The notes beneath the pieces are model-generated. The model saw nothing but the letters and a program-made list of their open reading frames with translations, had not been told where the DNA came from and made no database searches. Positions 18,950-29,477 of a stretch of 64,000 nt of DNA are shown piece by piece. Location: NCBI GenBank assembly GCA_018136815.1, contig CM030944.1:1302456-1366455 (forward strand). Direction: 5' to 3'. The position numbers and the translations under genes are program-made. The stretch's first letter is position 1. The number at the start of each line of letters is the position of its first letter. Origin of the DNA: Isochrysis galbana. Its lineage: Eukaryota; Haptophyta; Isochrysidales; Isochrysidaceae.

Positions 18950-19963
18950 TCAGTCGGCATTGGATCCTTGAGCAGGTAGAGCTTGGAGAAGAGTGTCCCT
19001 TGCTTTGAGAACTTTATCCGTTGCAATGTTTCCTAGCTGTTGAAGTACATGATGGGTATGCCTGTCGGGGTGCACTAAAAGCAGAATTCTCCGACTAGCC
19101 CTGATGATATCACGACGGTTGTTGCTTTGGGCTGTGTTGATCCCGAGCGTTTCTAATGATGTCTTGGCTTCAATCACTCTTAGCATCTCCTCTCCTAGCC
19201 TCTCCTCTTCCGAAGGATTATTTTCGTCATCGGTTGACGGCGATGAATCACGAGCCGGGGTAGGACTCGGTGATTCTTGGTTGGAACTCGAGGGGCCCGC
19301 TGCATTTCTAGCCGAATTTGGTGTGGGAGGCTGGCGGTGCCTCACCGATTCAGCCGAGGTAGAGGCAGAGCCATTACTACCATTCTGGTGGCCTCTACGA
19401 GCTTGTGATTCCCAGGATGGCGCCGGTGAATCTTGAGGAGATGATTGCGGCGGATTTTGATGCGATGCTTCCTCGTAAGATGACGAGTCGCGTTGAAACA
19501 TTCTGCAAAGCGCTTGCCCAATCTCCCACATCATGGTCAGAAGTTTGAATAAAGCTGAGCATCCAACGGCACAAGCATGACTGCGAGAAACAGCCCAAAA
19601 TGTGTCGCCACAAAAAACACCGAATTGCTTGATTGCGCGGGTTACTATTACGGTCATTTTGATGCCTGTTAGTCCTGCTTGGTAGAGAAGTTGGCATCCC
19701 ACCGGCAGCCCGGTGGTCGCGCAGAAATATGTCAAGGCCCACGTGTAGCCTAGCATCGTCCCCATGGCTCTAGACGTTGTCGATGCTGATGGAATGCAAA
19801 GCCATGCTTGAGTGCCCATACGCGCTGCTTGTTCAGAAAAATGACCACTTTTGAGGCTTTGGAAGAGTAGTTGACGATGGCGTTCTGGGACCAGAAGGAG
19901 GACAGCGAGGACGCGAATGACAAGTTCAGATGATCCCGAACTCATGAGGTGGTGCAGCACCAT
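18950..19963 (-). CDS. Membrane-anchored J-domain (DnaJ-like) protein
   Basis: 337 residues from ATG 19963. The N-terminal 160 residues hold several hydrophobic stretches (ELVIRVLAVLLLVP, MLGYTWALTYFCATTGLP, LTGIKMTVIVTRAI, ALFKLLTMMW). Residues 165-255 are Ser/Pro-rich and disordered. A J-like domain sits near the C-terminus: LETLGIN..QSNNRRDIIRASRRILLLVHPDRHTHHVLQQLGNIATDKVLKARDTLL, with the diagnostic HPD after the basic helix II. J-domains stimulate Hsp70 ATPase; a membrane-tethered C-terminal J-domain would recruit Hsp70 to a membrane surface. It is intronless and lower in GC than nearby host genes, so it may be transferred or element-borne. Confidence 0.65.
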   Translation of the reverse strand: MVLHHLMSSGSSELVIRVLAVLLLVPERHRQLLFQSLKSGHFSEQAARMGTQAWLCIPSASTTSRAMGTMLGYTWALTYFCATTGLPVGCQLLYQAGLTGIKMTVIVTRAIKQFGVFCGDTFWAVSRSHACAVGCSALFKLLTMMWEIGQALCRMFQRDSSSYEEASHQNPPQSSPQDSPAPSWESQARRGHQNGSNGSASTSAESVRHRQPPTPNSARNAAGPSSSNQESPSPTPARDSSPSTDDENNPSEEERLGEEMLRVIEAKTSLETLGINTAQSNNRRDIIRASRRILLLVHPDRHTHHVLQQLGNIATDKVLKARDTLLQALPAQGSNAD

Positions 19964-20029
19964 GATAAGTCGCTCCCCCTCTCCTCGACCTTCCCCAACC
20001 TGTCTGCTCCCTCGTACGACGATGTGCTA

Positions 20030-20870
20030 GGTGCTTGGAGAGGGGTTCTGGATTGGGTGTGGGGGGGGGAGGGTGAGAGGGGTCCGAAGCGGGGTCTGGA
20101 TGGTGGGGGGGAGCGGGGGGGCAAGGGGGAGCGGGGAGGGGGGTCCGAAGCGGGGTCTTGATTGGGGGGAGGGGGGGGTCCGTTGTGGGGCAGGGTGTCC
20201 CAAGCGAGGGTCTGGAGAGGGCGGGAGGGGGGGGGGAAGAGTTCACTGAAGGATCGCGGACCTGTCGAATTCCCCAAAGGACTGACTCCCCACCCTCACG
20301 ACTCTCCTTTTCTCTCCCCGCTTGATGGATCATGCGAGAGTCCTCTCAGTTTTGTCTCTGCTTGAAGTCAAGGCGTTTGGTTTTGATGTGGCGGCGCGAG
20401 GCCTTGCTTGGCTGCTGTGGAGAGGATAGGTTCATCCAGAGTAGATTGATTACAGGTGACGGACAGATCGGAATGAATCGATGCATATTCAACCAGAGGC
20501 ATCTGCCCGCGCGGGGGGGGGGGAGGGGGGGAGGGGCGGTCCCGTCCGGGGCGGGGGAGGTTCGCGTACCTCAGCACGTACGCCCTTTGGCGGGGGGGAA
20601 GGGGGAGGGAGGAGGCGGGGGGGGGGGGCGGGGGGAGGGAGGACGGTGCCCGCAGGTCCCCATGATTGTTGACCCACGTCATGATGAGGCGGGGGGGGGA
20701 GGGGGGGGGGCGATGGCTCTTACGGCTCGCGAAGGCGCACCGGCGGCTAGCGTGGCGCGCGATTGGGCAGGCGGACGGCAGGCGGCGGCGGCGGGCGGAG
20801 GGCGACGCCGGGGCCCATTTAGGACCCCCCTCCCCCAGCTTGAATAAGAAAATTATGCAACTGGGAGCAT
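20030..20870. other. G-tract-rich region without a supported gene
   Basis: Direct repeats GGTCCGAAGCGGGGTCT at 20079 and 20139, plus many G runs of 7-10. The ORFs are Gly/Pro low complexity. Nothing coding is supported. Confidence 0.5.
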
Positions 20871-21258
20871 GGGCCCCTGCACTGTGAGCCGCTGGCCGAT
20901 GCTGCTCGAAGACGCAGGTGAAGGCGCGGGTGAAGATGTCCCCGCTGGCCCCGCCTGCAAAGTCGCGTTCCGTCGAAAGAGGATCAGGTGGTTGTTTTGT
21001 TTTCACCCTACAAGGGAGATATAGGATACCGTATCGGTATCTGGAGAACGGGCCAGATACAGCCGTATTTAGGAAGCTGCCCAGCTCCCCGATACAGCAG
21101 ATACAGAGGGCTAACGGAGGGCATGTAGAGGGCCAGCTACCAGCTACCGTAATAGCCAGTTAGGTCGTTTGCCTTCATTTGGTACCCCTCGTTTCCAAAT
21201 ACGCGATGCGGGTCGTCCCCCTCGCACCGCTCCCTCTTGGTATAAATTCGGGCTAGGA

Positions 21259-22414
21259 AAAAAAAACCTTTTAATATTCTCGCCACGCGCGCGGCTATGT
21301 AGCTATGTAGCTGTCTATCGTAGCCACGCCCGTTTCCCTTCCTTTCCCTCACCTCCCGCCTTGCGGCAACTCCCCTCGTGCTCTACTTAGGGGCCCAGGT
21401 TGTGGGGGGGGTTGGGTAGGGCGGGGGTGCACCGGCCCCTAGTGGTCTGTCCTCGCCTTCCTCCTGTGCCTCTAGGTGGCCCGTTTCTCACTGCGTCGGT
21501 GTGAGTGGTTGATTGTTGCTGCGTCTCCTTTGCTTTCATCGCCCATCCCTTTTTGGGGTGTTTTCTAGGAGGGAGACGCGCCTCAGCCTTAGGCGAGTTT
21601 TTCGGCTAGGCCGAGTGCCTCTGCTACGAGGCCGAGGTAGGTTGTCGTTCATTGTTAGCTTTCCTTTGTCGTTTTCTGTAAAAATGGGGGCGCTGAGCTC
21701 TAACGGTCCTTTCAGCTTAGGTTTTCTACCCTGGGCCACCTTACGAGTGCGCATTCGGTGATCGCCGTTTGGCGGGGCAATGCCTCTCACCAGGGTAGTG
21801 AACCTTATTAGCGTGGATTCCAAGACCGGTATGTAGTGGTACGTGTGTGATTCAAACTCTATTCTGTAGAAGTCTCTTATTATGTATCCACATGCTATTA
21901 CATAGAGGGTTTTTAGGCTATCTGGCGTGGTTTCTGCCGGGTATCTATATCTAGCTAGATAGAATTTTGCGCTATTCACTTGTATCTAGATAGGGGCCTT
22001 GGGGGGTAATTCCACGCCTTAATTGTCAGAATGTTATGCCCATAAGGGCCACCCGGCCGCGGGCCGCGCCGCCGAGGCGGCGCGACCCTCGTCGGGATGG
22101 GTGTGGCCTCTGCCATAAGGCATGCTCTGTGGAGTGCAGGTCTCTCCTGCCTGTTGCTGTCTCTCTGAGTCTTGCAGTCTGCTGTCCCCCATGGGGGGGG
22201 CCAGCATGGCTGCTGTGCATGGTGTGGCCGAGGCCACGGGCCGTGTGGCGCGACCGGGGTCGCGCGCACCTGTTCGGCCTCTGAGGGCGGACGCGGCCGC
22301 TTTGCCAGCGACAGGTCCATGTGGGCAAGGGGGCCGCCCTCGGCGGGGGGCCCGAAGGAGAGGGGAGTCGCGGCGGCGCGCTCCATCGCGTCCAAGTATA
22401 AACTTAGTTGTTGA
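21259..22414 (-). mobile_element. LINE-derived short element (5' head + 3' ORF2 end), antisense, with target duplication
   Basis: Flanked by a 15-bp direct repeat AAATTCGGGCTAGGA at 21244-21258 and 22415-22429. Read on the minus strand it starts AACTAAGTTTATACTTGG, then an ORF from ATG 22386 to 21976 (MERAAATPLSFGPPAEGG..., ending LTIKAWNYPPRPLSRYK). It then jumps to the LINE ORF2 C-terminus (21979-21536: TTPDSLKTLYVIACGYIIRDFYRIEFES...IRFTTLVRG) and ends with the LINE 3' UTR and the tail TTAAAAGGTTTTTTT. The middle of the LINE is missing. It therefore has LINE ends with an internal deletion and probably moved using LINE machinery. Confidence 0.85.
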
Positions 22415-22429
22415 AAATTCGGGCTAGGA

Positions 22430-23230
22430 CAGGTAGGCGCCTCTTGGGTCGACGATCGACGAAGGATGCATGGTCGCCGGCGGGCCGCTGCAGAATTGTG
22501 GTTTGTGACTGGGTCCCGAGTTTGTATCCTCCTCTCTCGCACTTGTCTTGAAAGGATCGTCTTCAATGAGTGCATTGGATGTATACACCGCACTCCTCGT
22601 GTGTCAGCTTGAACTTCTTTTCGATGTCGTAAAAGCTGTGGTACGGGTCAATGTACCCATGCTTCTTTCTTCTTTTCGAGCATGAGGTAATGCCTACCGG
22701 TCTTATCAATGGCGTAGGGATACGAAAAGTCGTTCGCTCCTACAGGCGACACGAATGAGACAATCTCGTCGACGGCCTCAAATTCAAAAACTTCGATGCC
22801 CACGAATACGTACGTGAGGTCGCCTATGTAGAAGAGCAAAGAGCAAAGAGTTCCCTGCTTCATTGAGCTTGTTCACTCTGTCGTACCCTCTTGACAATAC
22901 AGTCAATGGACAGAGGTGGTTGATGCCAATAAACACGTCTCATTGCACACAAACGCGTGATGCGAAGCTTCGCCGTGTACATCGACCAAGTGCTTACCGT
23001 CATCGCGCTGTGCAACGAACGCGACAAAGCCCACGCCGCCATTGTCACGGGTCGCGTACTTTTGGACACCGGGTTCAGGGGTGAGAATCCTCCTTCGCCA
23101 GTGCTCTTCGAACTCGTGTATACCCGGGTCTCCCGTCTCAGGTGTGGGATCAGCGATCTGAGTCATGGTCATGGTAAAGGAAAGACAAGGCAAGGTACGT
23201 GGTGGACGATGAACATGTTTGTAGCGCACA
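22430..23230 (-). pseudogene. Second copy of the 'SPVGANDFPYPYAID' module gene, broken
   Basis: The minus strand carries MTMTQIADPTPETGDPGIHE...RILTPEPGVQKYATRDNGGV...CNETCLLASTTSVH (ATG 23175), then a frame change into the part homologous to 12038-12420. That part includes FYIGDLTYVFVGIEVFEFEAVDEIVSFVSPVGANDFSYPYAIDKTG, a second frame change near 22665, and HPMHSLKTILSRQV near 22560. Unlike the copy at 11845 it has its own upstream sequence, which may be the original N-terminus. A duplicated AGAGCAAAGAGCAAAGAG explains one shift. A LINE-derived element inserted immediately downstream. Confidence 0.7.
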
Positions 23231-23460
23231 TATGGCTATATTGGGAGCCCCTGGGAGGCTTAGCAGGGCCCTAGGGGGCCTCCGAAAGCGAAATGGGGCC
23301 CCTCCTTGTCGCATTCGCGATCGACCTCGTCCGCGCCCTTTGACTTTACTCGTTAGTCGTTCTACGCGCTACTCGTTACTCGTAACTCGTTACTCGATCC
23401 TTGCCCGGTTGCGCCTCCTTGTAGCCTGTGCACTGTGCATCCTGATTCCCCGAGCTTGGT

Positions 23461-26400
23461 TTTCACACTAGCGGCGGTAAGCCGGCTAAGACGTGCAACT
23501 AGGGGAAGATCCCCCCCTCGCCCCCGACTCGCCTTCGACTCCACCCTTGGATACCCAGGTGAGGGACCCGTCACAATCGCGACCTATAACCTGAACGGCA
23601 CTAAAGGCGGAAAACTAGCCGCAGTGCTGTCACAAGCGCGGAAGGCGAGGGTAGACATACTAATGCTCCAAGAGCTCCACGCATACGAAGATGGGACACA
23701 CCTCCGGGCTCATAGAACGGCCGCCCTGCTAGGATGGTCGTGGTTCGCCGCCCCAGGAGAGCTGAAGGACCCTGCCAGCGGCGTCGCTGTGGCGATCAGG
23801 GATGGAGCCGACAGGATAACCGTCAGACCGGAAACAATGGAAATCATACTTGAAGGTAGATGTGTATCAGTAGACATCATCATTGATGAGATAAAATACC
23901 GCATTATATCTTTGTATTTTAGCGCGACCCCTGGCCCCCGGGGGGGGCAAATAGCGAGAATGGGGCGAAAACTCGCCATGCTAGATTCGACCCCGACCCT
24001 AATCGGGGGCGACTTTAACTGCGTAGAAGACAGTCAAAAAGATACCCGGCGAACGGGCGAGGCAGCGTACCACAACACACACGGAGAAAAGTGGAAGGCG
24101 GTGATCAAAAACCGCCAACTCCGAGACGCGCACCACACAATGCGCCTAGGCCCAAATGTAGGATACACAAGAATGGCAGCCACGATCCACACGAGAATAG
24201 ACAGAATATACCACAGTAGGGACGCGGACGCCTTTCAATGGCACAAGCACGGACCTAGCCCGGACCTATTCTCGGGCAAAGCCGCGTCAGATCACCTCCC
24301 GGTTCTCGCAACGTTCGAGACCCCGAGCTACAAGCCTGGACGCCGCTTTGACGCGCCGATAGACCTGGAAATCATCCACGAAAAAGGAGCAATGAAAACG
24401 GTAGAGCTGCTCCTGCGAAGCGCTGCGCGCATGATGGACGAAGGAGAAAACCCGGAGACCGTATGGGAAAATACAAAAGACCACATAGCCACATTCCTAA
24501 GGGAAGAGACGGCAGCTAGAGCACAACCCTCAATACAATCCGCCCTGGAACTGAAAGCCGCGAGACTCAACATTCAGCTAGCGAAACAAGGACCGAACGA
24601 GAAACTAACGCTGGACATAGCTCGAACACAAAAAGAGCTTGCAGACGCCCGCAGCAAAGTTCCACTAAAAGATCTCCCGCTCCACCGCCAGCTCCGACGG
24701 GAGGACCTACATTCAAGAGAATTCTTCGCGCAACTCAAGACCCGAAAGTGGAAAGCCAACGTCACCGAGCTATTCCGAACCAGGAACTGGGACCAACCAG
24801 CCCACTCGGAAAGAGAGACCGTAGTCTCGGACCAGGGCATCCGTAGGGAGTTCCGGAAATACTACGTGTGGCTGTACTCCCCCAAAGAGGCACACAGAGT
24901 ACCGGACTTAGAAGCCGCGCTGACGGATCGCCCCCTCAGCGATCTCGATAAATGCCGCATTGAAGGCCGCATAGACGTCGAAGAAACGATACAGGCCATC
25001 CGGAGCATAGGCCCCGGCAAAAGCGCGGGCCCGGACGGTCTCCCGGCGGAAGTATACAAAGCGCACGACAAGATAGCTGCGCCGATACTGACTAGGATGT
25101 ATAACCTGGCACTGAACACGGGAACACTAGCGTACACGATGCGAGAAGGCGACATAATCCTACTATACAAAAAAGGCGACGCGCGTGACCCGCGAAACTA
25201 TAGACCCATTACGCTACTACAAAGCGACTACAAAATACTAGCCAAAATCTTGACCAATAGACTAGGCAAGATCATAGGCAGGATAATATCGGAAAACCAA
25301 TTAGGATTCGTGCCAAGACGGCTAATCAGCGAGGCAACACACCTGCTCCAACTCACGAGAGCATATCTGGACGAAACCGGGGAACCGGGCCTAATACTAG
25401 CCCTTGATTGGGAAAAAGCGTTCGATAGAGTCAGTTGGGAGTTCTATCACTTGGCCCTCGAACTCCTCAACTTTGGCCCGAACTTCCAATCACTTGCCAA
25501 AGCGCTCACTAGCGAGAACGCCCGACCGATAAGGACGATCAAAACCAACGGGGGAAGGAGCTATCCCTTTACTGTGGGAAGCGGCATGCCGCAAGGATGC
25601 CCGTTATCCCCGCTCACTTTCCTACTCACGACGGAGGCACTCACCCGGGCCATAAACAGGGACGAAGACATAGCGGGAATAGACCTCAATGGGTACAATC
25701 TGAAGATTAGCCAGTTCGCAGACGACACGGCGCTAATAGCCAGGGACTATAAAAGCATGAAAAAATCCCTGTACTGGGTACAACTACATGAAAAAGCCAC
25801 GGGGGGGAAAACGAACGAAAGCAAGTTCCAAGGACTCCGGATGGGAGGGCAAAGGACCCGCAAACCCCCGTGGGACATGCGAAAATACAACTGGATAAAA
25901 AATAGCGAATACCTAACGATATTAGGCGTGCCGCTAGGAGCGCCGGAGGCGCTCAAACCCTTCTGGGCGAAGCTAGCAGACAAAATCGACGAGAAAGTTA
26001 CCAAACTAGCGCCGGCCACCGGACACATGTCGATATTTGGGAGAGCCGCCATAGTAAACTTCATTATTTACGGAACACCGAGATATTGGCTACAGACTCT
26101 GGCCGCCCCTAAATGGTTTCACACGCGGATACAGAGGGCCGCGGATGCGGTCCTCTGGACGAGCCCACACACCCAAAAGCAGAGCAAATGGATCGCTCAC
26201 CCACACTACGCCACATACCACGCAAAAAGCGCGACCAGGACACTGGGACTAGGGCTCATACACTGGCCGACTCATGTCAAGGCCCTCCAAGCCAAATGGA
26301 TCCTAAACTACCTAAACGCACGCAAAGCGATCTGGAAGCACGCGCTGGACGCATGGTTCTGTCGCACCGGGCTGGGGAGGGGCGCTGTCCTCTCCACGAT

Positions 26401-28200
26401 ACCAATAAAAACACTTACGGGAAGCCTCAGAGGCAACCCAGCACTCCCGACCTTCTGGAAAGAGGCCCTGGTAAACTTCCGAGACCTAAACATTCAACCC
26501 TCGTGGCTCACGCGCGAAGGCGCACTCTCGCAACCCATATGGCACAACCCACACTTCTCCCCCCCCACGATTCGCGCCGCATGGGCGCGAATGTGGGAGA
26601 CCTTGCACACGAACGTAATTCACAACGTGTTCAAAGACGATGCCTTCACGACGCCCTATAGTAGAGAAGAGTGCTCGGCATATGTCGCACACCTCCCAGA
26701 GACCTTCGTACACGAGGGCCGCGCGATCCGCAAAACAGAGTTCCTAGACTCATGGGACGCCGTGGTTGACCACGCGCGGCAAATACTAGGCAAGTCAGCG
26801 GAACGCCCGCTACCCGTCCCCGGTGAGAGGACCTGCCAGAAGGGCAAAGACTCCAGCCAAGAGCCGAGAGAAACAGAACGCGAAGAGATTAGGGCCTCAG
26901 AGGACAATAAACACATCAAAAAACTTAATAACATATGGATCCACACAGAAACCGATTACCTCGGGGAGGTCTCCGACACCGGAGGCGTAGTGAACGCCGA
27001 AGAAGCACAACGATACCACCCCCCGGCCCGATGGGAGAACGGATACAAAGGGCCAAAATACATGGAATATCCGCTGGCCGACGAGTACGCCATACAAAAA
27101 GGAAAAATCGCACTCGACGCAATCACGGTTTCCGACATAGCGAAAGCCGCGCTCAAGGTGACAAGACTAAACAACCCGCAAACGGCCAAAATAGCTTGGG
27201 AGAAGCGCCTAGACATCTCGAAAGACAACTGGAAACACATAGCCAGGCTGTACACCCTGCCGCTGTTGAAGCACACGGACAAACACCCGCACTTCAAACA
27301 CATCACCCACAGGAGGATAGGTACCAGGAACAGATTCGCGACAACCACAACCAACAAGTGCAGAATGTGCAATCAACATCAAGAGGACTCATGCCACCTG
27401 GCATGGTGCCCCGCGACAAGAAAAATCTTCGACACCATAGATGCGATCGCTAACTACACTCCGAAAACGAATAGGTCACATGGGCAGAAAACTAAGGATA
27501 GGCTATTCGCATACCCAGACGCGACCACCCCCGACAGCCTAAAAACCCTCTACATCATAGCCTGGAGATACATAATAAGAGACTTCTACAGAATAGAGTT
27601 CGAATCATATGAATACCACTACATACCGGTCTTAGAATCCACGCTCTTAAGATTCACCACCCTGGTGAGGGGCCTAACACCGTCGAAAACCTGTCGCCCG
27701 ATGCGCACTCGCACGGCGGCCCAGGGTAGAAAACCTAAAATAAAAAGGTCAGCGGAGCTCAGCGCCCCGGTATTTACAGAAGACAACAAAGGTTTCCTAA
27801 GATTGAGCGACAACCTCGGCCTTGTGGCGGAAGCGATTGGCCGCGCCGAAAGGCTCGCCTGAGGTCGAGACACACCCTCCACTCCCCCACCCTCCCTGAA
27901 AGAACCACCCACAAAGAAGAACAACTCACGAACACGAGGCACCTCAGCAACGGCACGACACCTACACCACAGCAGCAAGAAACCGGCCACCCAGAGGCAC
28001 AGGAGAAAGGCGAGGACAGACCACTGAGGGCCGGTGCACCCCGCCCGACCCAGCCCCCCCACGACCCGGGCCCCTATGTAGAGCACGAGGGGAGTTGCCG
28101 CAAGGCGGGAAGTGAGAGGAGAGGAAGGGATCTGGGCGTGGCTACAATAGACAACCCCGTAGCCGCGCGCGTGGCGAGAAAATTAAAAGGTTTTTTTTTT
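23461..28200 (+). mobile_element. LINE retrotransposon, 4.74 kb, with 17-bp target duplication
   Basis: Bounded by GATTCCCCGAGCTTGGT at 23444-23460 and 28201-28217. Contains one long ORF2 (endonuclease, reverse transcriptase, C-terminal zinc knuckle) and a 340-nt 3' UTR with GGGGAGTTGCCGCAAGGCGG and the end GGCGAGAAAATTAAAAGG followed by ten T. The same 3' end occurs in antisense copies at 21259 and 49856. No ORF1 is present and the frame is open to the 5' border, so the copy is probably 5'-truncated. The perfect duplication and intact ORF suggest a recent insertion. Confidence 0.93.
23462..27862 (+). CDS. LINE ORF2: apurinic-type endonuclease / reverse transcriptase
   Basis: Open frame of about 1,466 codons inside the element. 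Endonuclease: TIATYNLNGTKGGKL, LQELHAYEDG, IGGDFNCV, and the terminal SDHLPV. Reverse transcriptase: LLYKKGDARDPRNYRPITLL, LILALDWEKAFDRVSWEF, SGMPQGCPLSPLTF, and FADDTALIA near codon 760 with the catalytic Asp pair. C-terminal knuckle: CRMCNQHQEDSCHLAWC near codon 1309. The domain order places it with the L1-like group of LINEs. The only ATG upstream of the endonuclease core is absent; the first in-frame Met lies inside the endonuclease. Autonomous translation of this copy is therefore doubtful unless it reads through from upstream or starts at a non-ATG codon. Confidence 0.9.
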   Translation, partial: FTLAAVSRLRRATRGRSPPRPRLAFDSTLGYPGEGPVTIATYNLNGTKGGKLAAVLSQARKARVDILMLQELHAYEDGTHLRAHRTAALLGWSWFAAPGELKDPASGVAVAIRDGADRITVRPETMEIILEGRCVSVDIIIDEIKYRIISLYFSATPGPRGGQIARMGRKLAMLDSTPTLIGGDFNCVEDSQKDTRRTGEAAYHNTHGEKWKAVIKNRQLRDAHHTMRLGPNVGYTRMAATIHTRIDRIYHSRDADAFQWHKHGPSPDLFSGKAASDHLPVLATFETPSYKPGRRFDAPIDLEIIHEKGAMKTVELLLRSAARMMDEGENPETVWENTKDHIATFLREETAARAQPSIQSALELKAARLNIQLAKQGPNEKLTLDIARTQKELADARSKVPLKDLPLHRQLRREDLHSREFFAQLKTRKWKANVTELFRTRNWDQPAHSERETVVSDQGIRREFRKYYVWLYSPKEAHRVPDLEAALTDRPLSDLDKCRIEGRIDVEETIQAIRSIGPGKSAGPDGLPAEVYKAHDKIAAPILTRMYNLALNTGTLAYTMREGDIILLYKKGDARDPRNYRPITLLQSDYKILAKILTNRLGKIIGRIISENQLGFVPRRLISEATHLLQLTRAYLDETGEPGLILALDWEKAFDRVSWEFYHLALELLNFGPNFQSLAKALTSENARPIRTIKTNGGRSYPFTVGSGMPQGCPLSPLTFLLTTEALTRAINRDEDIAGIDLNGYNLKISQFADDTALIARDYKSMKKSLYWVQLHEKATGGKTNESKFQGLRMGGQRTRKPPWDMRKYNWIKNSEYLTILGVPLGAPEALKPFWAKLADKIDEKVTKLAPATGHMSIFGRAAIVNFIIYGTPRYWLQTLAAPKWFHTRIQRAADAVLWTSPHTQKQSKWIAHPHYATYHAKSATRTLGLGLIHWPTHVKALQAKWILNYLNARKAIWKHALDAWFCRTGLGRGAVLSTIPIKTLTGSLRGNPALPTFWKEALVNFRDLNIQPSWLTREGALSQPIWHNPHFSPPTIRAAWARMWETLHTNVIHNVFKDDAFTTPYSREECSAYVAHLPETFVHEGRAIRKTEFLDSWDAVVDHARQILGKSAERPLPVPGERTCQKGKDSSQEPRETEREEIRASEDNKHIKKLNNIWIHTETDYLGEVSDTGGVVNAEEAQRYHPPARWENGYKGPKYMEYPLADEYAIQKGKIALDAITVSDIAKAALKVTRLNNPQTAKIAWEKRLDISKDNWKHIARLYTLPLLKHTDKHPHFKHITHRRIGTRNRFATTTTNKCRMCNQHQEDSCHLAWCPATRKIFDTIDAIANYTPKTNRSHGQKTKDRLFAYPDATTPDSLKTLYIIAWRYIIRDFYRIEFESYEYHYIPVLESTLLRFTTLVRGLTPSKTCRPMRTRTAAQGRKPKIKRSAELSAPVFTEDNKGFLRLSDNLGLVAEAIGRAERLA

Positions 28201-28289
28201 GATTCCCCGAGCTTGGTCCTGCTGTGCTTCGCGATCGCCTGGGCCCAGTTCTGCCACTTGCATTTCTTACCTTAATTAAACCTTATTAA

Positions 28290-28510
28290 ACGCGTGGACA
28301 ATTACCCTAACGGTAAAAATAAAACTCAAATCCTCGAAATCGGCAGACCAGAACTTGAGCCCAGGGCCAGGGAGAATCCGAATCTGCACGCCTTGCGCGA
28401 CCACGACGAACATAGAAGACGGTATATAACGAAGAAGACTCGTGCTCATGCCGAAACATTCATATTCATGCCAAAAGGCCTGAATACAACACCAACACGA
28501 TAACACCGCG
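28290..28510. repeat. Dispersed repeat C, copy 1
   Basis: Shares GAGAATCCGAA, CTTGCG.GAC, GAACA.AG and TTCATGCCAAA...CCTGAATA in the same order with 40575-40720. No ORF. Class unknown. Confidence 0.45.
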
Positions 28511-28532
28511 GCCGCTTAGCGCTTAGCGGAAC

Positions 28533-28704
28533 AAGAGACACCCCGCCAGATCCTGCCACCTCCACAACCCGGGCCCCGAAGTAGCGCACGAGGGGAGTCG
28601 CCGCAAGGCAGATTCGAGAGGGGAAAGGAAGGGAGCCTCAAGGAGCAGAGGCGTGCGGTAGCAAAGTAGAAGGACAAGGCAACGCGCGAGGGTGCATGCC
28701 ATCA
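28533..28704 (+). repeat. LINE 3' UTR remnant
   Basis: Matches the 3' UTR of the LINE at 28070-28120 (ACCCGGGCCCC..GTAG, GCACGAGGGGAGT.GCCGCAAGGC). It is split by the SINE-like insertion at 28723-29477, which is therefore younger. Confidence 0.7.
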
Positions 28705-28722
28705 CGAGAAGCGATGCCACTA

Positions 28723-29477
28723 ATTAAATTAAACCTTTTAATAGTCTCACCGCGCACGCAGCCGTGGACCCTCTACTTTCTACTCACGTAGGAAAACTTT
28801 CTACACCCCCACGCTCCCAGCCCTTCTCCCCCCGCCATCAGGCGGCTCCCCCCGTGCACTACTAGGGGGATAGGGGTGAAGGGCTTAGATATGGTCCGGT
28901 GGCCCGCGCCTCCCCCCGGTGATCTGTTCCCTCTCTTCCTCCTGTGTCTCCGAGTGGGCGGCGACCTCAGTCCCGACTTATCCTGTAAACAGGTGCGGGA
29001 CTTACCTATTTTTCGGTGGGCGGAGCTCCGCTCCGCCCACCCCCTTCTCCGCGCTCTCTCTCCCCTCTCCTGCGGCACGCGCGATGGCGCGCCTGCGGCA
29101 GGCCTGCAGCTGCCCATTGGCGACCCTGGAGGCTCATGGAGGCCAGCTCAGGGGGCAGAGGAGGCTGGGGCTGGGCCCTGGCCTCCCCTGCCTCTCCCTC
29201 GCTGGCGCTCCTGAGCCTCAGGGGCCCCCACGCTGCACCTGTCTGCCTGTCGAACAGGGGGGGAGGAGGGGTTGGAGCAATGGGCTGGCCACGCCGGGCC
29301 AGGATGGGCGAATCAGGCGAGCCTGTCAGTGGGAGAGAGGGTCAGCAGGGCAGTGGCCTCCTGGCAAGCCATCAGGCGTGCCAGGAGGATGGGTGGTTCC
29401 TCCCCCATGGCGGGGGAGGAGTGGAGAGAGGGGGGGGCTCGTGCCCCCCCATGGGCGAGCTAAGTATAAACTTAGTT
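28723..29477 (-). mobile_element. SINE-like element A, antisense, with 18-bp target duplication
   Basis: Flanked by CGAGAAGCGATGCCACTA at 28705-28722 and 29478-29495. Minus-strand start AACTAAGTTTATACTTAG, then a G/C hairpin, a Gly/Pro-biased body without a credible ORF, and the end TTAAAAGGTTTAATTTAAT, which resembles the LINE 3' terminus. A second full copy is at 51285-52050 and a partial one at 38963. The similar tail implies mobilisation by the resident LINE. Confidence 0.88.

Noticed and set aside
20332..20847. 171-codon ORF rich in Gly/Arg
   Set aside because: Produced by G-tract sequence; codons follow DNA composition and the opposite strand is equally open with proline.
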